DNA from: Diplolepis rosae
Lineage: Eukaryota; Arthropoda; Insecta; Hymenoptera; Diplolepididae
Direction of reading: 5' to 3'
Length of the DNA: 64,000 nt
NCBI GenBank assembly: GCA_030998225.1
Contig: JAPYXD010000553.1
Location: forward strand, 6,572,001 to 6,636,000
This document shows positions 47,446-60,644 of the stretch, piece after piece (the first letter of the stretch is position 1; each line of letters opens with the position of its first letter). Both the position numbers and the translations under genes were made by a program. The notes below the pieces were generated by a model. It ran no database searches. It saw only the letters and a program-made list of their open reading frames with translations, and was not told the DNA's origin.

Positions 47446-50060
47446 CTCGCGCATTACTTGGCCACCTTACTTAAAGTCAGATAACGGAAATCTCGCGTAT
47501 TACTTGGCCACTTTATAAAAATTCTTATACTCCTAAGAATTCGCGCATTACTTGGCCACTCTTTTCAGGACAAACTTCGTTTAACTCGCGTATTACGAGG
47601 ACACTTATATTTTATATCAGTCCTGAGGTCCATTGAACTCGTGAATTACATGGCCACCTTACTTAAAGTCAGAATCCGGAAATCTCGCGTATTACTTGGC
47701 CACTTTATGAAAATTCTTATACTCCTAAGAATTCGCGCACTACTTGGCCACTCTTTTCAGGACAAACTTCGTTTAACTCGCGTATTTCGAGGCCTCTTAT
47801 GTTTTGATATCAGTCCTGAGGTCCATTGAACTCGCGCATTACTTGGTCACTTTACTTTAAGTCAGAGTCCGGACTTCTCGCGTATAACTTGGCCACTTTA
47901 TGAAAATTCTTATACTCCTAAGAACTCGCGCATTATTTGATCACCTGATTTAAAGTCAGAGTCCGGAAATCTCGCGTATTACTTGGCTACTTTATAAAAA
48001 TTCTTATACTCCTAAGAACTCGCGCATTACTTGGCCACCTTACTTCAAGTTAGAGCCCGGAAATCTCGCGTATTACTTGGCCACTTTATAAAAATTCTTA
48101 TACTCCTAAGCACTCGCGCATTACTTGGCCACTTTACTTTCAGTCAGAGTCCGGACTTCTCGCGTATAACTTGGCCACTTTATGAAAATTCTTATACTCC
48201 TAAGAACTCGCGCATTATTTTATCACCTGTTTTAAAGTCAGATTCCGGAAATCTCGCGTATTACTTGGCCACTTTATAAAAATTCTTATACCCCTAAGGA
48301 CTCGCGCATTACTTTGCCACCTTACTTTAAGTCAGAGTACGGAAATCTCGCGTATTACTTGGCCACTTGATGAAAATTCTTATACTCCTAGGAATTCGCG
48401 CATTACTTGGCCACTCTTTTCAGGACAGACTTCGTTTAACTCGCGTATTACGAGGCCTCTTATGTTTTGATATCAGTCCTGAGGACCATTGAACTCGCGC
48501 ATTACTTTGCCACCTTACTTCAAGTTAGAGCCCGGAAATCTCGCGTATTACTTGGCCACTTTATAAAAATTCTTATACTCCTAAGCACTCGCGCATTACT
48601 TGGCCACCTTACTTCAAGTCAGAGTACGGAAATCTCGCGTATTACTGGGTCACTTTATGAAAATTCTTATACTCCTAGGAATTCGCGCATTACTTGGCCA
48701 CTCTTTTCAGGACAAACTTCGTTTAACTCGCGTATTACGAGGCCTCTTATGTTTTGATATCAGTCCTGAGGTCCATTGAACTCGCGCATTACTTTGCCAC
48801 CTTACTTCAAGTTAGAGTCCGGAAATCTCGCGTATTACTTGGCCACTTTATAAAAATTCTTATACCCCTAAGGACTCGCGCATTACTTTGCCACCTTACT
48901 TTAAGTCAGAGCCCCGGAAATCTCGCGTATTATTGGGCCACTTTATAAAAATTCTTATACTCCTAGGAACTCGCGCACTACTTGGCCACCTTACTTAAGG
49001 TCAGAGTACGGAAATCTCGCGTATTATTTGGCCACTTTATTAAAATCCTTATACTCCTAAGAACTCGCGCATTACTTAGCCACCTTACTTCAAGTCAGAG
49101 TACGGAAATCTCGCGTATTACTTGGCCACTTTATAAAAATTCTTATACTCCTAAGAATTCGCGCACTACTTGGCCACTCTTTTCAGGACAAATTTCGTTT
49201 AACTCGCGTATTACGAGGCCTCTTATGTTTTGATATCAGTCCTGAGGTCCATTGAACTCGCGCATTACTTGGTCACTTTACTTTAAGTCAGAGTCCGGAC
49301 TTCTCGCGTATAACTTGGCCACTTTATGAAAATTCTTATACTCCTAAGAACTCGCGCATTATTTGATCACCTGATTTAAAGTCAGAGTCCGGAAATCTCG
49401 CGTATTACTTGGCCACTTTATAAAAATTCTTATACTCCTAAGAACTCGCGCATTACTTGGCCACCTTACTTCAAGTCAGAGCCCGGAAATCTCGCGTATT
49501 ACTTGGCCACTTTATAAAAATTCTTATACTCCTAATAACTCGCGCATTACTTGGCCACCTTACTTCAAGTCAGAGTACGGAATTCTCGCGTATTACTTGG
49601 CCACTTTATAAAAATTCTTATACTCCTAAGAACTCGCGCGTTACTTGGCCACCTTACTTCAAGTCAGAGTCCGGAATTCTAGCGATTATTTGTCCACTTT
49701 ATAAAAATTCTTATACTCCTAAGAATTGGCTCATTACTTGGCGACTCTTTTCAGGACAGAGTCCGGAAATCTCGCGTATTACTTGGCCACTTTATAAAAA
49801 TTCTTATACTCCTAAGCACTCGCGCATTACTTGGCCACCTTACTTCAAGTCAGAGTACGGAAATCTCGCGTATTACTTGGCCACTTTATGAAAATTCTTA
49901 TACTCCTAGGAATTCGCGCATTACTTGGCTACTCTTTTCAGGACAAACTTCGTTTAACTCGCGTATTACGAGGCCTCTTATGTTTTGATATCAGTCCTGA
50001 GGTCCATTGAACTCGCGCATTACTTGGTCACTTTACTTTAAGTCAGAGTCCGGACTTCTC
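47446..50060 (+). repeat. 3.85-kb higher-order repeat, copy c (truncated, ~2.6 kb)
   Basis: It is collinear with copy b at spacing 3848, then 3849 after an extra C in GAGCCCCGG (48911-48918). Near 50060 the sequence switches to a variant (CGCGCATAACTTGG then GCCCGAAAATCTTGCG) seen also near 36490 and 54785, so the last third of the unit is missing or replaced. Confidence 0.85.
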
Positions 50061-50405
50061 GCGCATAACTTGGCCACCTTACTTAAAGTCAGAGCCCGAA
50101 AATCTTGCGTATTATTTGGCCACTTTATAAAAATTCTTATACTCCTAAGAACTCGCGCATTACTTGGTCACCTTACTTAAGGTCAGAGTCCGGAAATATC
50201 GCGAATTACTTGGCCACTTTATAAAAATCCTTATACTCCTAAGAACTCGCGCATTACTTAGCCACACTTTTTTAGGACAGACTTCGTTTAACTCGCGTAT
50301 TACGAGGCCACTTATGTATTTATATCATTCCTGAGGTCCATTGAACTAGCGCATTACTTGATCACCTTACTTAAAGTCAGAGTACGGAAATCTCGCGTAT
50401 TACTT

Positions 50406-51058
50406 GGCCACTTTATGAAAATTCTTATACTCCTAAGAACTCGCGCATTATTTGATCACCTGATTTAAAGTCAGAGTCCGGAAATCTCGCGTATTACTTG
50501 GCTACTTTATAAAAATTCTTATACTCCTAAGAACTCGCGCATTACTTGGCCACCTTACTTCAAGTTAGAGCCCGGAAATCTCGCGTATTATTTGGCTACT
50601 TTATAAAAATTCTTATACTCCTAAGAACTCGCGCATTACTTGGCCACCTTACTTCAAGTTAGAGCCCGGAAATCTCGCGTATTATTTGGCCACTTTATAA
50701 AAATTCTTATACTCCTAAGAATTCGCGCAATACTGGGCCACTCTTTTAAGGACAAACTTCGATTAACTCGCGTATTACGAGGCCTCTTATGTTTTGATAT
50801 CAGTCCTGAGGTCCATTGAACTCGCGCATTACTTGGCCACTTTACTTTAAGTCAGAGTCCGGACTTCTCGCGTATAACTTGGCCACCTTACTTAAAGTCA
50901 GAGCCCGGAAATCTCGCGTATTATTTGGCCACTTTATAAAAATTCTTATACTCCTAAGAATTCGCGCAATACTGGGCCACTCTTTTAAGGACAAACTTCG
51001 ATTAACTCGCGTATTACGAGGCCACTTATGTTTTTATATCAGTCCTGAGGTCCATTGA
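50406..51058 (+). repeat. Duplicated block W, copy 1
   Basis: This block recurs at 55989-56641 with spacing 5583 throughout. Both copies include two C modules with CAATACTGGGCCAC exactly 239 bp apart. A shorter relative from 53646 (spacing 3240) lacks the 239-bp insert. A small difference is TTATATCAGTCC here versus TTATAACAGTCC in the later copy. Confidence 0.82.
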
Positions 51059-52173
51059 ACTCGCGCATTACATGGCCACCTTACTTAAAGTCAGAGTCCG
51101 GTAATCTCGCGTATTACTTGGCCACTTTATAAAAAGTCTTATACTCCTAAGAATTCGCGCATTACTTGTCCACTCTTTTCAGGACAGACTTCAATAACTC
51201 GCGTATTACGAGGACACTTATATTTTATATCAGTCCTGAGGTCCATTGAACTCGTGAATTACATGGCCACCTTACTTAAAGTCAGAGTCCGGAAATCTCG
51301 CGTATTACTTGGCCACTTTATGAAAATTCTTATACTCCTAAGAATTCGCGCACTACTTGGCCACTCTTTTCAGGACAAACTTCGTTTAACTCGCGTATTA
51401 CGAGGCCTCTTATGTTTTGATATCAGTCCTGAGGTCCATTGAACTCGCGCATTACTTGGTCACTTTACTTTAAGTCAGAGTCCGGACTTCTCGCGTATAA
51501 CTTGGCCACTTTATGAAAATTCTTATACTCCTAAGAACTCGCGCATTATTTGATCACCTGATTTAAAGTCAGAGTCCGGAAATCTCGCGTATTACTTGGC
51601 TACTTTATAAAAATTCTTATACTCCTAAGAACTCGCGCATTTCTTTGCCACCTTACTTCAAGTTAGAGCCCGGAAATCTCGCGTATTACTTGGCCACTTT
51701 ATAAAAATTCTTATACTCCTAAGCACTCGCGCATTACTTGGCCACCTTACTTCAAGTCAGAGTACGGAAATCTCGCGTATTACTGGGTCACTTTATGAAA
51801 ATTCTTATACTCCTAGGAATTCGCGCATTACTTGGCCACTCTTTTCAGGACAAACTTCGTTTAACTCGCGTATTACGAGGCCTCTTATGTTTTGATATCA
51901 GTCCTGAGGTCCATTGAACTCGCGCATTACTTTGCCACCTTACTTCAAGTTAGAGTCCGGAAATCTCGCGTATTACTTGGCCACTTTATAAAAATTCTTA
52001 TACCCCTAAGGACTCGCGCATTACTTTGCCACCTTACTTTAAGTCAGAGCCCGGAAATCTCGCGTATTATTGGGCCACTTTATAAAAATTCTTATACTCC
52101 TAGGAACTCGCGCACTACTTGGCCACCTTACTTAAGGTCAGAGTACGGAAATCTCGCGTATTATTTGGCCACT

Positions 52174-52747
52174 TTATAAAAATCCTTATACTCCTAAGAA
52201 CTCGCGCATTACTTAGCCACCTTACTTCAAGTCAGAGTACGGAAATCTCGCGTATTACTTGGCCACTTTATAAAAATTCTTATACTCCTAAGAATTCGCG
52301 CACTACTTGGCCACTCTTTTCAGGACAAATTTCGTTTAACTCGCGTATTACGAGGCCTCTTATGTTTTGATATCAGTCCTGAGGTCCATTGAACTCGCGC
52401 ATTACTTGGTCACTTTACTTTAAGTCAGAGTCCGGACTTCTCGCGTATAACTTGGCCACTTTATAAAAATCCTTATACTCCTAAGAACTCGCGCATTACT
52501 TAGCCACCTTACTTCAAGTCCAGAGTACGGAAATCTCGCGTATTACTTGGCCACTTTATAAAAATTCTTATACTCCTAAGAATTCGCGCACTACTTGGCC
52601 ACTCTTTTCAGGACAAATTTCGTTTAACTCGCGTATTACGAGGCCTCTTATGTTTTGATATCAGTCCTGAGGTCCATTGAACTCGCGCATTACTTGGTCA
52701 CTTTACTTTAAGTCAGAGTCCGGACTTCTCGCGTATAACTTGGCCAC
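52174..52747 (+). repeat. Local duplication, period 287 bp
   Basis: B-A-B-C-D-A starting at 52174 repeats at 52461, including the rare AAATCCTTATAC B and TTAGCCACC A core. The second copy has an extra C (AAGTCCAGAG, 52520-52521). The period equals (A-B)2-C-D. Confidence 0.8.
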
Positions 52748-55700
52748 TTTATAAAAATTCTTATACTCCTAAGAACTCGCGCATTACTTGGCCACCTTAC
52801 TTCAAGTCAGAGTACGGAATTCTCGCGTATTACTTGGCCACTTTATAAAAATTCTTATACTCCTAAGAACTCGCGCGTTACTTGGCCACCTTACTTCAAG
52901 TCAGAGTCCGGAATTCTAGCGATTATTTGTCCACTTTATAAAAATTCTTATACTCCCTAAGAATTGGCTCATTACTTGGCGACTCTTTTCAGGACAGAGT
53001 CCGGAAATCTCGCGTATTACTTGGCCACTTTATAAAAATTCTTATACTCCTAAGCACTCGCGCATTACTTGGCCACCTTACTTCAAGTCAGAGTACGGAA
53101 ATCTCGCGTATTACTTGGCCACTTTATGAAAATTCTTATACTCCTAGGAATTCGCGCATTACTTGGCTACTCTTTTCAGGACAAACTTCGTTTAACTCGC
53201 GTATTACGAGGCCTCTTATGTTTTGATATCAGTCCTGAGGTCCATTGAACTCGCGCATTACTTGGTCACTTTACTTTAAGTCAGAGTCCGGACTTCTCGC
53301 GTATAACTTGGCCACCTTACTTAAAGTCAGAGCCCGGAAATCTCGCGTATTATTTGGCCACTTTATAAAAATTCTTATACTCCTAAGAACTCGCGCATTA
53401 CTTGGCCACCTTACTTAAGGTCAGAGTACGGGAAATCTCGCGTATTATTTGGCCACTTTATAAAAATCCTTATACTCCTAAGAACTCGCGCATTAGTTAG
53501 CCACACTTTTTTAGGACAGACTTCGTTTAACTCGCGTATTACGAGGCCACTTATGTATTTATATCATTCCTGAGGTCCATTTGAACTAGCGCATTACTTG
53601 ATCACCTTACTTAAAGTCAGAGTACGGAAATCTCGCGTATTACTTGGCCACTTTATGAAAATTCTTATACTCCTAAGAACTCGCGCATTATTTGATCACC
53701 TGATTTAAAGTCAGAGTCCGGAAATCTCGCGTATTACTTGGCTACTTTATAAAAATTCTTATACTCCTAAGAACTCGCGCATTACTTGGCCACCTTACTT
53801 CAAGTTAGAGCCCGGAAATCTCGCGTATTATTTGGCTACTTTATAAAAATTCTTATACTCCTAAGAACTCGCGCATTACTTGGCCACCTTACTTCAAGTT
53901 AGAGCCCGGAAATCTCGCGTATTATTTGGCCACTTTATAAAAATTCTTATACTCCTAAGAATTCGCGCAATACTGGGCCACTCTTTTAAGGACAAACTTC
54001 GATTAACTCGCGTATTACGAGGCCACTTATGTTTTTATAACAGTCCTGAGGTCCATTGAACTCGCGCATTACATGGCCACCTTACTTAAAGTCAGAGTCC
54101 GGTAATCTCGCGTATTACTTGGCCACTTTATGAAAATTCTTATACTCCTAAGAATTCACGCATTACTTGGCCACTCTTTTCAGAACAGACTTCGTTTAAC
54201 TCGCGTATTACGAGGACACTTATATTTTATATCAGTCCTGAGGTCCATTGAACTCGTGAATTACATGGCCACCTTACTTAAAGTCAGAGTCCGGAAATCT
54301 CGCGTATTACTTGGCCACTTTATGAAAATTCTTATACTCCTAAGAATTCGCGCACTACTTGGCCACTCTTTTCAGGACAAACTTCGTTTAACTCGCGTAT
54401 TACGAGGCCTCTTATGTTTTGATATCAGTCCTGAGGTCCATTGAACTCGCGCATTACTTGGTCACTTTTACTTTAAGTCAGAGTCCGGACTTCTCGCGTA
54501 TAACTTGGCCACTTTATGAAAATTCTTATACTCCTAAGAACTCGCGCATTATTTGATCACCTGATTTAAAGTCAGAGTCCGGAAATCTCGCGTATTACTT
54601 GGCTACTTTATAAAAATTCTTATACTCCTAAGAATTCGCGCAATACTGGGCCACTCTTTTAAGGACAAACTTCGATTAACTCGCGTATTACGAGGCCACT
54701 TATGTTTTTATAACAGTCCTGAGGTCCATTGAACTCGCGCATTACTTGGTCACTTTACTTTAAGTCAGAGTCCGGACTTCTCGCGCATAACTTGGCCACC
54801 TTACTTAAAGTCAGAGCCCGAAAATCTTGCGTATTATTTGGCCACTTTATAAAAATTCTTATACTCCTAAGAACTCGCGCATTACTTGGCCACCTTACTT
54901 AAAGTCAGAGCCCGGAAATCTTGCGTATTATTTGGACACTTTATAAAAATCCTTATACTCCTAAGAACTCGCGCATTAGTTAGCCACACTTTTTTAGGAC
55001 AGACTTCGTTTAACTCGCGTATTACGAGGCCACTTATGTATTTATATCATTCCTGAGGTCCATTGAACTAGCGCATTACTTGATCACCTTACTTAAAGTC
55101 AGAGTACGGAAATCTCGCGTATTACTTGGCCACTTTATGAAAATTCTTATACTCCTAAGAACTCGCGCATTATTTGATCACCTGATTTAAAGTCAGAGTC
55201 CGGAAATCTCAAGCGTATTACTTGGCTACTTTATAAAAATTCTTATACTCCTAAGAACTCGCGCATTACTTGGCCACCTTACTTCAAGTTAGAGCCCGGA
55301 AATCTCGCGTATTATTTGGCTATTTATAAAAATTCTTATACTCCTAAGAACTCGCGCATTACTTGGCCACCTTACTTCAAGTTAGAGCCCGGAAATCTCG
55401 CGTATTATTTGGCCACTTTATAAAAATTCTTATACTCCTAAGAATTCGCGCAATACTGGGCCACTCTTTTAAGGACAAACTTCGATTAACTCGCGTATTA
55501 CGAGTCCTCTTATGTTTTTAAAACAGTCCTGAGGTCCATTGAACTCGCGCATTACATGGCCACCTTACTTAAATTCAGAGTCCGGTAATCTCGCGTATTA
55601 CTTGGCCACTTTATAAAAAGTCTTATACTCCTAAGAGTTCGCGCATTACTTGTCCACTCTTTTCAGGACAGACTTCGTTTAACTCGCGTATTACGAGGAC

Positions 55701-55988
55701 ACTTATATTTTATATCAGTCCTGAGGTCCATTGAACTCGTGAATTACATGGCCACCTTACTTAAAGACAGAGTCCGGAAATCTCGCGCATTACTTGGCCA
55801 CTTTATCAAAATTCTTATACTCCTAAGAATTCGCGCACTACTGGGCCAATCTTTTCAGAACTGATTTCATTTAACTCGCGTATTACGAGGCCTCTTATGT
55901 TTTGATATCAGTCCTGAGGTCCATTGAACTCGCGCATTACTTGGTCACTTTACTTTAAGTCAGAGTCCGGACTTCTCGCGTATAACTT

Positions 55989-56641
55989 GGCCACTTTATG
56001 AAAATTCTTATACTCCTAAGAACTCGCGCATTATTTGATCACCTGATTTAAAGTCAGAGTCCGGAAATCTCGCGTATTACTTGGCTACTTTATAAAAATT
56101 CTTATACTCCTAAGAACTCGCGCATTACTTGGCCACCTTACTTCAAGTTAGAGCCCGGAAATCTCGCGTATTATTTGGCTACTTTATAAAAATTCTTATA
56201 CTCCTAAGAACTCGCGCATTACTTGGCCACCTTACTTCAAGTTAGAGCCCGGAAATCTCGCGTATTATTTGGCCACTTTATAAAAATTCTTATACTCCTA
56301 AGAATTCGCGCAATACTGGGCCACTCTTTTAAGGACAAACTTCGATTAACTCGCGTATTACGAGGCCTCTTATGTTTTGATATCAGTCCTGAGGTCCATT
56401 GAACTCGCGCATTACTTGGTCACTTTACTTTAAGTCAGAGTCCGGACTTCTCGCGTATAACTTGGCCACCTTACTTAAAGTCAGAGCCCGGAAATCTCGC
56501 GTATTATTTGGCCACTTTATAAAAATTCTTATACTCCTAAGAATTCGCGCAATACTGGGCCACTCTTTTAAGGACAAACTTCGATTAACTCGCGTATTAC
56601 GAGGCCACTTATGTTTTTATAACAGTCCTGAGGTCCATTGA
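55989..56641 (+). repeat. Duplicated block W, copy 2
   Basis: Spacing to the 53646-54444 relative is 2343 before and 2582 after the extra D-A-A-B-C run. The difference is exactly 239 bp, one whole unit gained or lost. Confidence 0.82.
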
Positions 56642-56785
56642 ACTCGCGCATTACATGGCCACCTGACTTAAAGTCAGAGTCCGGTAATCTCGCGTATTAC
56701 TTGGCCACTTTATGAAAATTCTTATACTCCTAAGAATTCACGCATTACTTGGCCACTCTTTTCAGAACAGACTTCGTTTAACTCG

Positions 56786-58337
56786 CGTATTACGAGGACA
56801 CTTATATTTTATATCAGTCCTGAGGTCCATTGAACTCGTGAATTACATGGCCACCTTACTTAAAGTCAGAGTCCGGAAATCTCGCGTATTACTTGGCCAC
56901 TTTATGAAAATTCTTATACTCCTAAGAATTCGCGCACTACTTGGCCACTCTTTTCAGGACAAACTTCGTTTAACTCGCGTATTACGAGGCCTCTTATGTT
57001 TTGATATCAGTCCTGAGGTCCATTGAACTCGCGCATTACTTGGTCACTTTACTTTAAGTCAGAGTCCGGACTTCTCGCGTATAACTTGGCCACTTTATGA
57101 AAATTCTTATACTCCTAAGAACTCGCGCATTATTTGATCACCTGATTTAAAGTCAGAGTCCGGAAATCTCGCGTATTACTTGGCTACTTTATAAAAATTC
57201 TTATACTCCTAAGAACTCGCGCATTACTTGGCCACCTTACTTCAAGTTAGAGCCCGGAAATCTCGCGTATTACTTGGCCACTTTATAAAAATTCTTATAC
57301 TCCTAAGCACTCGCGCATTACTTGGCCACTTTACTTTAAGTCAGAGTCCGGACTTCTCGCGTATAACTTGGCCACTTTATGAAAATTCTTATACTCCTAA
57401 GAACTCGCGCATTATTTTATCACCTGTTTTAAAGTCAGAGTCCGGAAATCTCGCGTATTACTTGGCCACTTTATAAAAATTCTTATACCCCTAAGGACTC
57501 GCGCATTACTTTGCCACCTTACTTTAAGTCAGAGTACGGAAATCTCGCGTATTACTTGGCCACTTGATGAAAATTCTTATACTCCTAGGAATTCGCGCAT
57601 TACTTGGCCACTCTTTTCAGGACAGACTTCGTTTAACTCGCGTATTACGAGGCCTCTTATGTTTTGATATCAGTCCTGAGGTCCATTGAACTCGCGCATT
57701 ACTTTGCCACCTTACTTCAAGTTAGAGCCCGGAAATCTCGCGTATTACTTGGCCACTTTATAAAAATTCTTATACTCCTAAGCACTCGCGCATTACTTGG
57801 CCACCTTACTTCAAGTCAGAGTACGAAAATCTCGCGTATTACTGGGTCACTTTATGAAAATTCTTATACTCCTAGGAATTCGCGCATTACTTGGCCACTC
57901 TTTTCAGGACAAACTTCGTTTAACTCGCGTATTACGAGGCCTCTTATGTTTTGATATCAGTCCTGAGGTCCATTGAACTCGCGCATTACTTTGCCACCTT
58001 ACTTCAAGTTAGAGTCCGGAAATCTCGCGTATTACTTGGCCACTTTATAAAAATTCTTATACCCCTAAGGACTCGCGCATTACTTTGCCACCTTACTTTA
58101 AGTCAGAGCCCGGAAATCTCGCGTATTATTGGGCCACTTTATAAAAATTCTTATACTCCTAGGAACTCGCGCACTACTTGGCCACCTTACTTAAGGTCAG
58201 AGTACGGAAATCTCGCGTATTATTTGGCCACTTTATAAAAATCCTTATACTCCTAAGAACTCGCGCATTACTTAGCCACCTTACTTCAAGTCAGAGTACG
58301 GAAATCTCGCGTATTACTTGGCCACTTTATAAAAATT
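56786..58337 (+). repeat. Displaced fragment of the 3.85-kb repeat
   Basis: The fragment matches 47589-49140 at spacing 9197, then 9196, because it lacks the extra C at 48911. At 58338 it jumps directly to the part of the unit containing AAGAATTGGCTC (compare 49722), skipping roughly 0.58 kb. It reads GAGGTCCATTG where copies a, b and c have GAGGACCATTG, so it may preserve the older state. Confidence 0.8.
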
Positions 58338-59595
58338 CTTATACTCCTAAGAATTGGCTCATTACTTGGCGACTCTTTTCAGGACAGAGTCCGGAAATCT
58401 CGCGTATTACTTGGCCACTTTATAAAAATTCTTATACTCCTAAGCACTCGCGCATTACTTGGCCACCTTACTTCAAGTCAGAGTACGGAAATCTCGCGTA
58501 TTACTTGGCCACTTTATGAAAATTCTTATACTCCTAGGAATTCGCGCATTACTTGGCTACTCTTTTTCAGGACAAACTTCGTTTAACTCGCGTATTACGA
58601 GGCCTCTTATGTTTTGATATCAGTCCTGAGGTCCATTGAACTCGCGCATTACTTGGTCACTTTACTTTAAGTCAGAGTCCGGACTTCTCGCGTATAACTT
58701 GGCCACCTTACTTAAAGTCTGAGCCCGGAAATCTCGCGTATTATTTGGCCACTTTATAACAATTCTTATACTCCTAAGAACTCGCGCATTACTTGGCCAC
58801 CTTACTTAAGGTCAGAGTCCGGAAATCTCGCGAATTATTTGGCCACTTTATAAAAATAATTATACTCCTAAGAGGTCGCGCATTACTTAGCCACACTTTT
58901 TTAGGACAGACTTCGTCTAACTCGATTATTCCGAGGCGACTTATTATTTTTTAACAGTCTTGAGGTCCATTGAACTCGCGCATTACATGGCCACCTTACT
59001 TAAAGTCAGAGTCCGGTAATCTCGCGTATTACTTGGCCACTTTATAAAAAGTCTTATACTCCTAAGAATTCGCGCATTACTTGGCCACTCTTTTCAGGAC
59101 AGACTTCGTCTAACTCGCGTATTACGAGGCCACTTATGTTTTTATATCAGTCAGGGGGTCCATTGAACTCGCGCATTACTTGATCACCTTATTTAAAGTC
59201 AGAGTCCGGAAATCTCGCGTATTACTTGGGTACTTTATAAAAATTCTTATACCCCTAAGGACTCGCGCATTACTTTGCCACCTTACTTTAAGTCAGAGTA
59301 CGGAAATCTCGCGTATTACTTGTCCACTTGATGAAAATTCTTATACTCCTAGGAATTCGCGCATTACTTGGCCACTCTTTTCAGGACAGACTTCGTTTAA
59401 CTCGCGTATTACGAGGACACTTATGTATTTATATCAGTCCTGAGGTCCATTGAACTCGCGCATTACCTGATCTCCTTATTTATAGTCAGAGTCCGGAAAT
59501 CTCGCGTATTACTTGGCCACCTTACTTAAAGTCAGAGCCCGGAAATCTCGCGTATTATTTGGCCACTTTTATAAAAATTCTTATACTCCTAAGAA
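58338..59595 (+). repeat. Mosaic region with a degenerate C-D pair
   Basis: C', A-B pairs and C-D closures are followed by an altered pair at 58875-58974. Next come an ordinary tetramer, a D with TCAGTCAGGGGGTCC (near 59150) and a copy of the TTGGGTAC block also seen at 37160, 38073, 43171 and 47019. No gene is visible. Confidence 0.75.
58875..58974 (+). repeat. Degenerate C-D pair
   Basis: C starts GTCGCGC and contains ACTTTTTTAGG and CTTCGTCTAA. D reads CTCGATTATTCCGAGGCGAC with TTATTATTTTTTAACAG and CTTGAGG. The D is still 54 bp. The CENP-B-like junction becomes CTTCGTCTAACTCGATT and loses further matches. Confidence 0.72.
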
Positions 59596-60644
59596 TTCGC
59601 GCATTACTTGGCCACCTTACTTAAAGTCAGATTACGGAAATCTCGCGTATTACTTGGCCACTTTATAAAAATTCTTATACTCCTAAGAATTCGCGCATTA
59701 CTTGGCCACTCTTTTCAGGACAAACTTCGTTTAACTCGCGTATTACGAGGACACTTATATTTTATATCAGTCCTGAGGTCCATTGAACTCGTGAATTACA
59801 TGGCCACCTTACTTAAAGTCAGAGTCCGGAAATCTCGCGTATTATTTGGCCACTTTATGAAAATTCTTATACTCCTAAGAATTCGCGCACTACTTGGCCA
59901 CTCTATTCAGGACAAACTTCGTTTAACTCGCGTATTACGAGGCCTCTTATGTTTTGATATCAGTCCTGAGGTCCATTGAACTCGCGCATTACTTGGTCAC
60001 TTTACTTTAAGTCAGAGTCCGGACTTCTCGCGTATAACTTGGCCACTTTATGAAAATTCTTATACTCCTAAGAACTCGCGCATTATTTGATCACCTGATT
60101 TATAGTCAGTGTCCGGAAATCTCGCGTATTACTTGGCTACTTTATAAAAATTCTTATACTCCTAAGAACTCGCGCATTACTTGGCCACCTTACTTCAAGT
60201 TAGAGCCCGGAAATCTCGCGTATTACTTGGCCACTTTATAAAAATTCTTATACTCCTAAGCACTCGCGCATTACTTGGCCACTTTACTTTAAGTCAGAGT
60301 CCGGACTTCTCGCGTATAACTTGGCCACTTTATGAAAATTCTTATACTCCTAAGAACTCGCGCATTATTTTATCACCTGTGTTAAAGTCAGAGTCCGGAA
60401 ATCTCGCGTATTACTTGGCCACTTTATAAAAATTCTTATACCCCTAAGGACTCGCGCATTACTTTGCCACCTTACTTTAAGTCAGAGTACGGAAATCTCG
60501 CGTATTACTTGGCCACTTGATGAAAATTCTTATACTCCTAGGAATTCGCGCATTACTTGGCCACTCTTTTCAGGACAGACTTCGTTTAACTCGCGTATTA
60601 CGAGGCCTCTTATGTTTTGATATCAGTCCTGAGGTCCATTGAAC
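59596..60644 (+). repeat. Second displaced fragment of the 3.85-kb repeat
   Basis: It matches 39748-40796 at constant spacing 19848. Private changes include CTCTATTCAGGAC near 59903, TATAGTCAGTGTCC near 60100 and CACCTGTGTTAAAG near 60376. Confidence 0.8.

Larger units (their letters stand above)
50061..56785 (+). repeat. Domain II mosaic region after the 3.85-kb array
   Basis: Interleaved duplications fill this region. A block beginning near the C with ACTTTTTTAGG appears at about 50260, 53500 and 54985. Each copy contains a doubled 94-bp B-A pair with GGCTAC cores and GTTAGAGCCCGG tails. The segment 50406-51058 is repeated at 55989-56641. Several single-copy length changes cluster here. 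No gene is visible. Confidence 0.78.
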
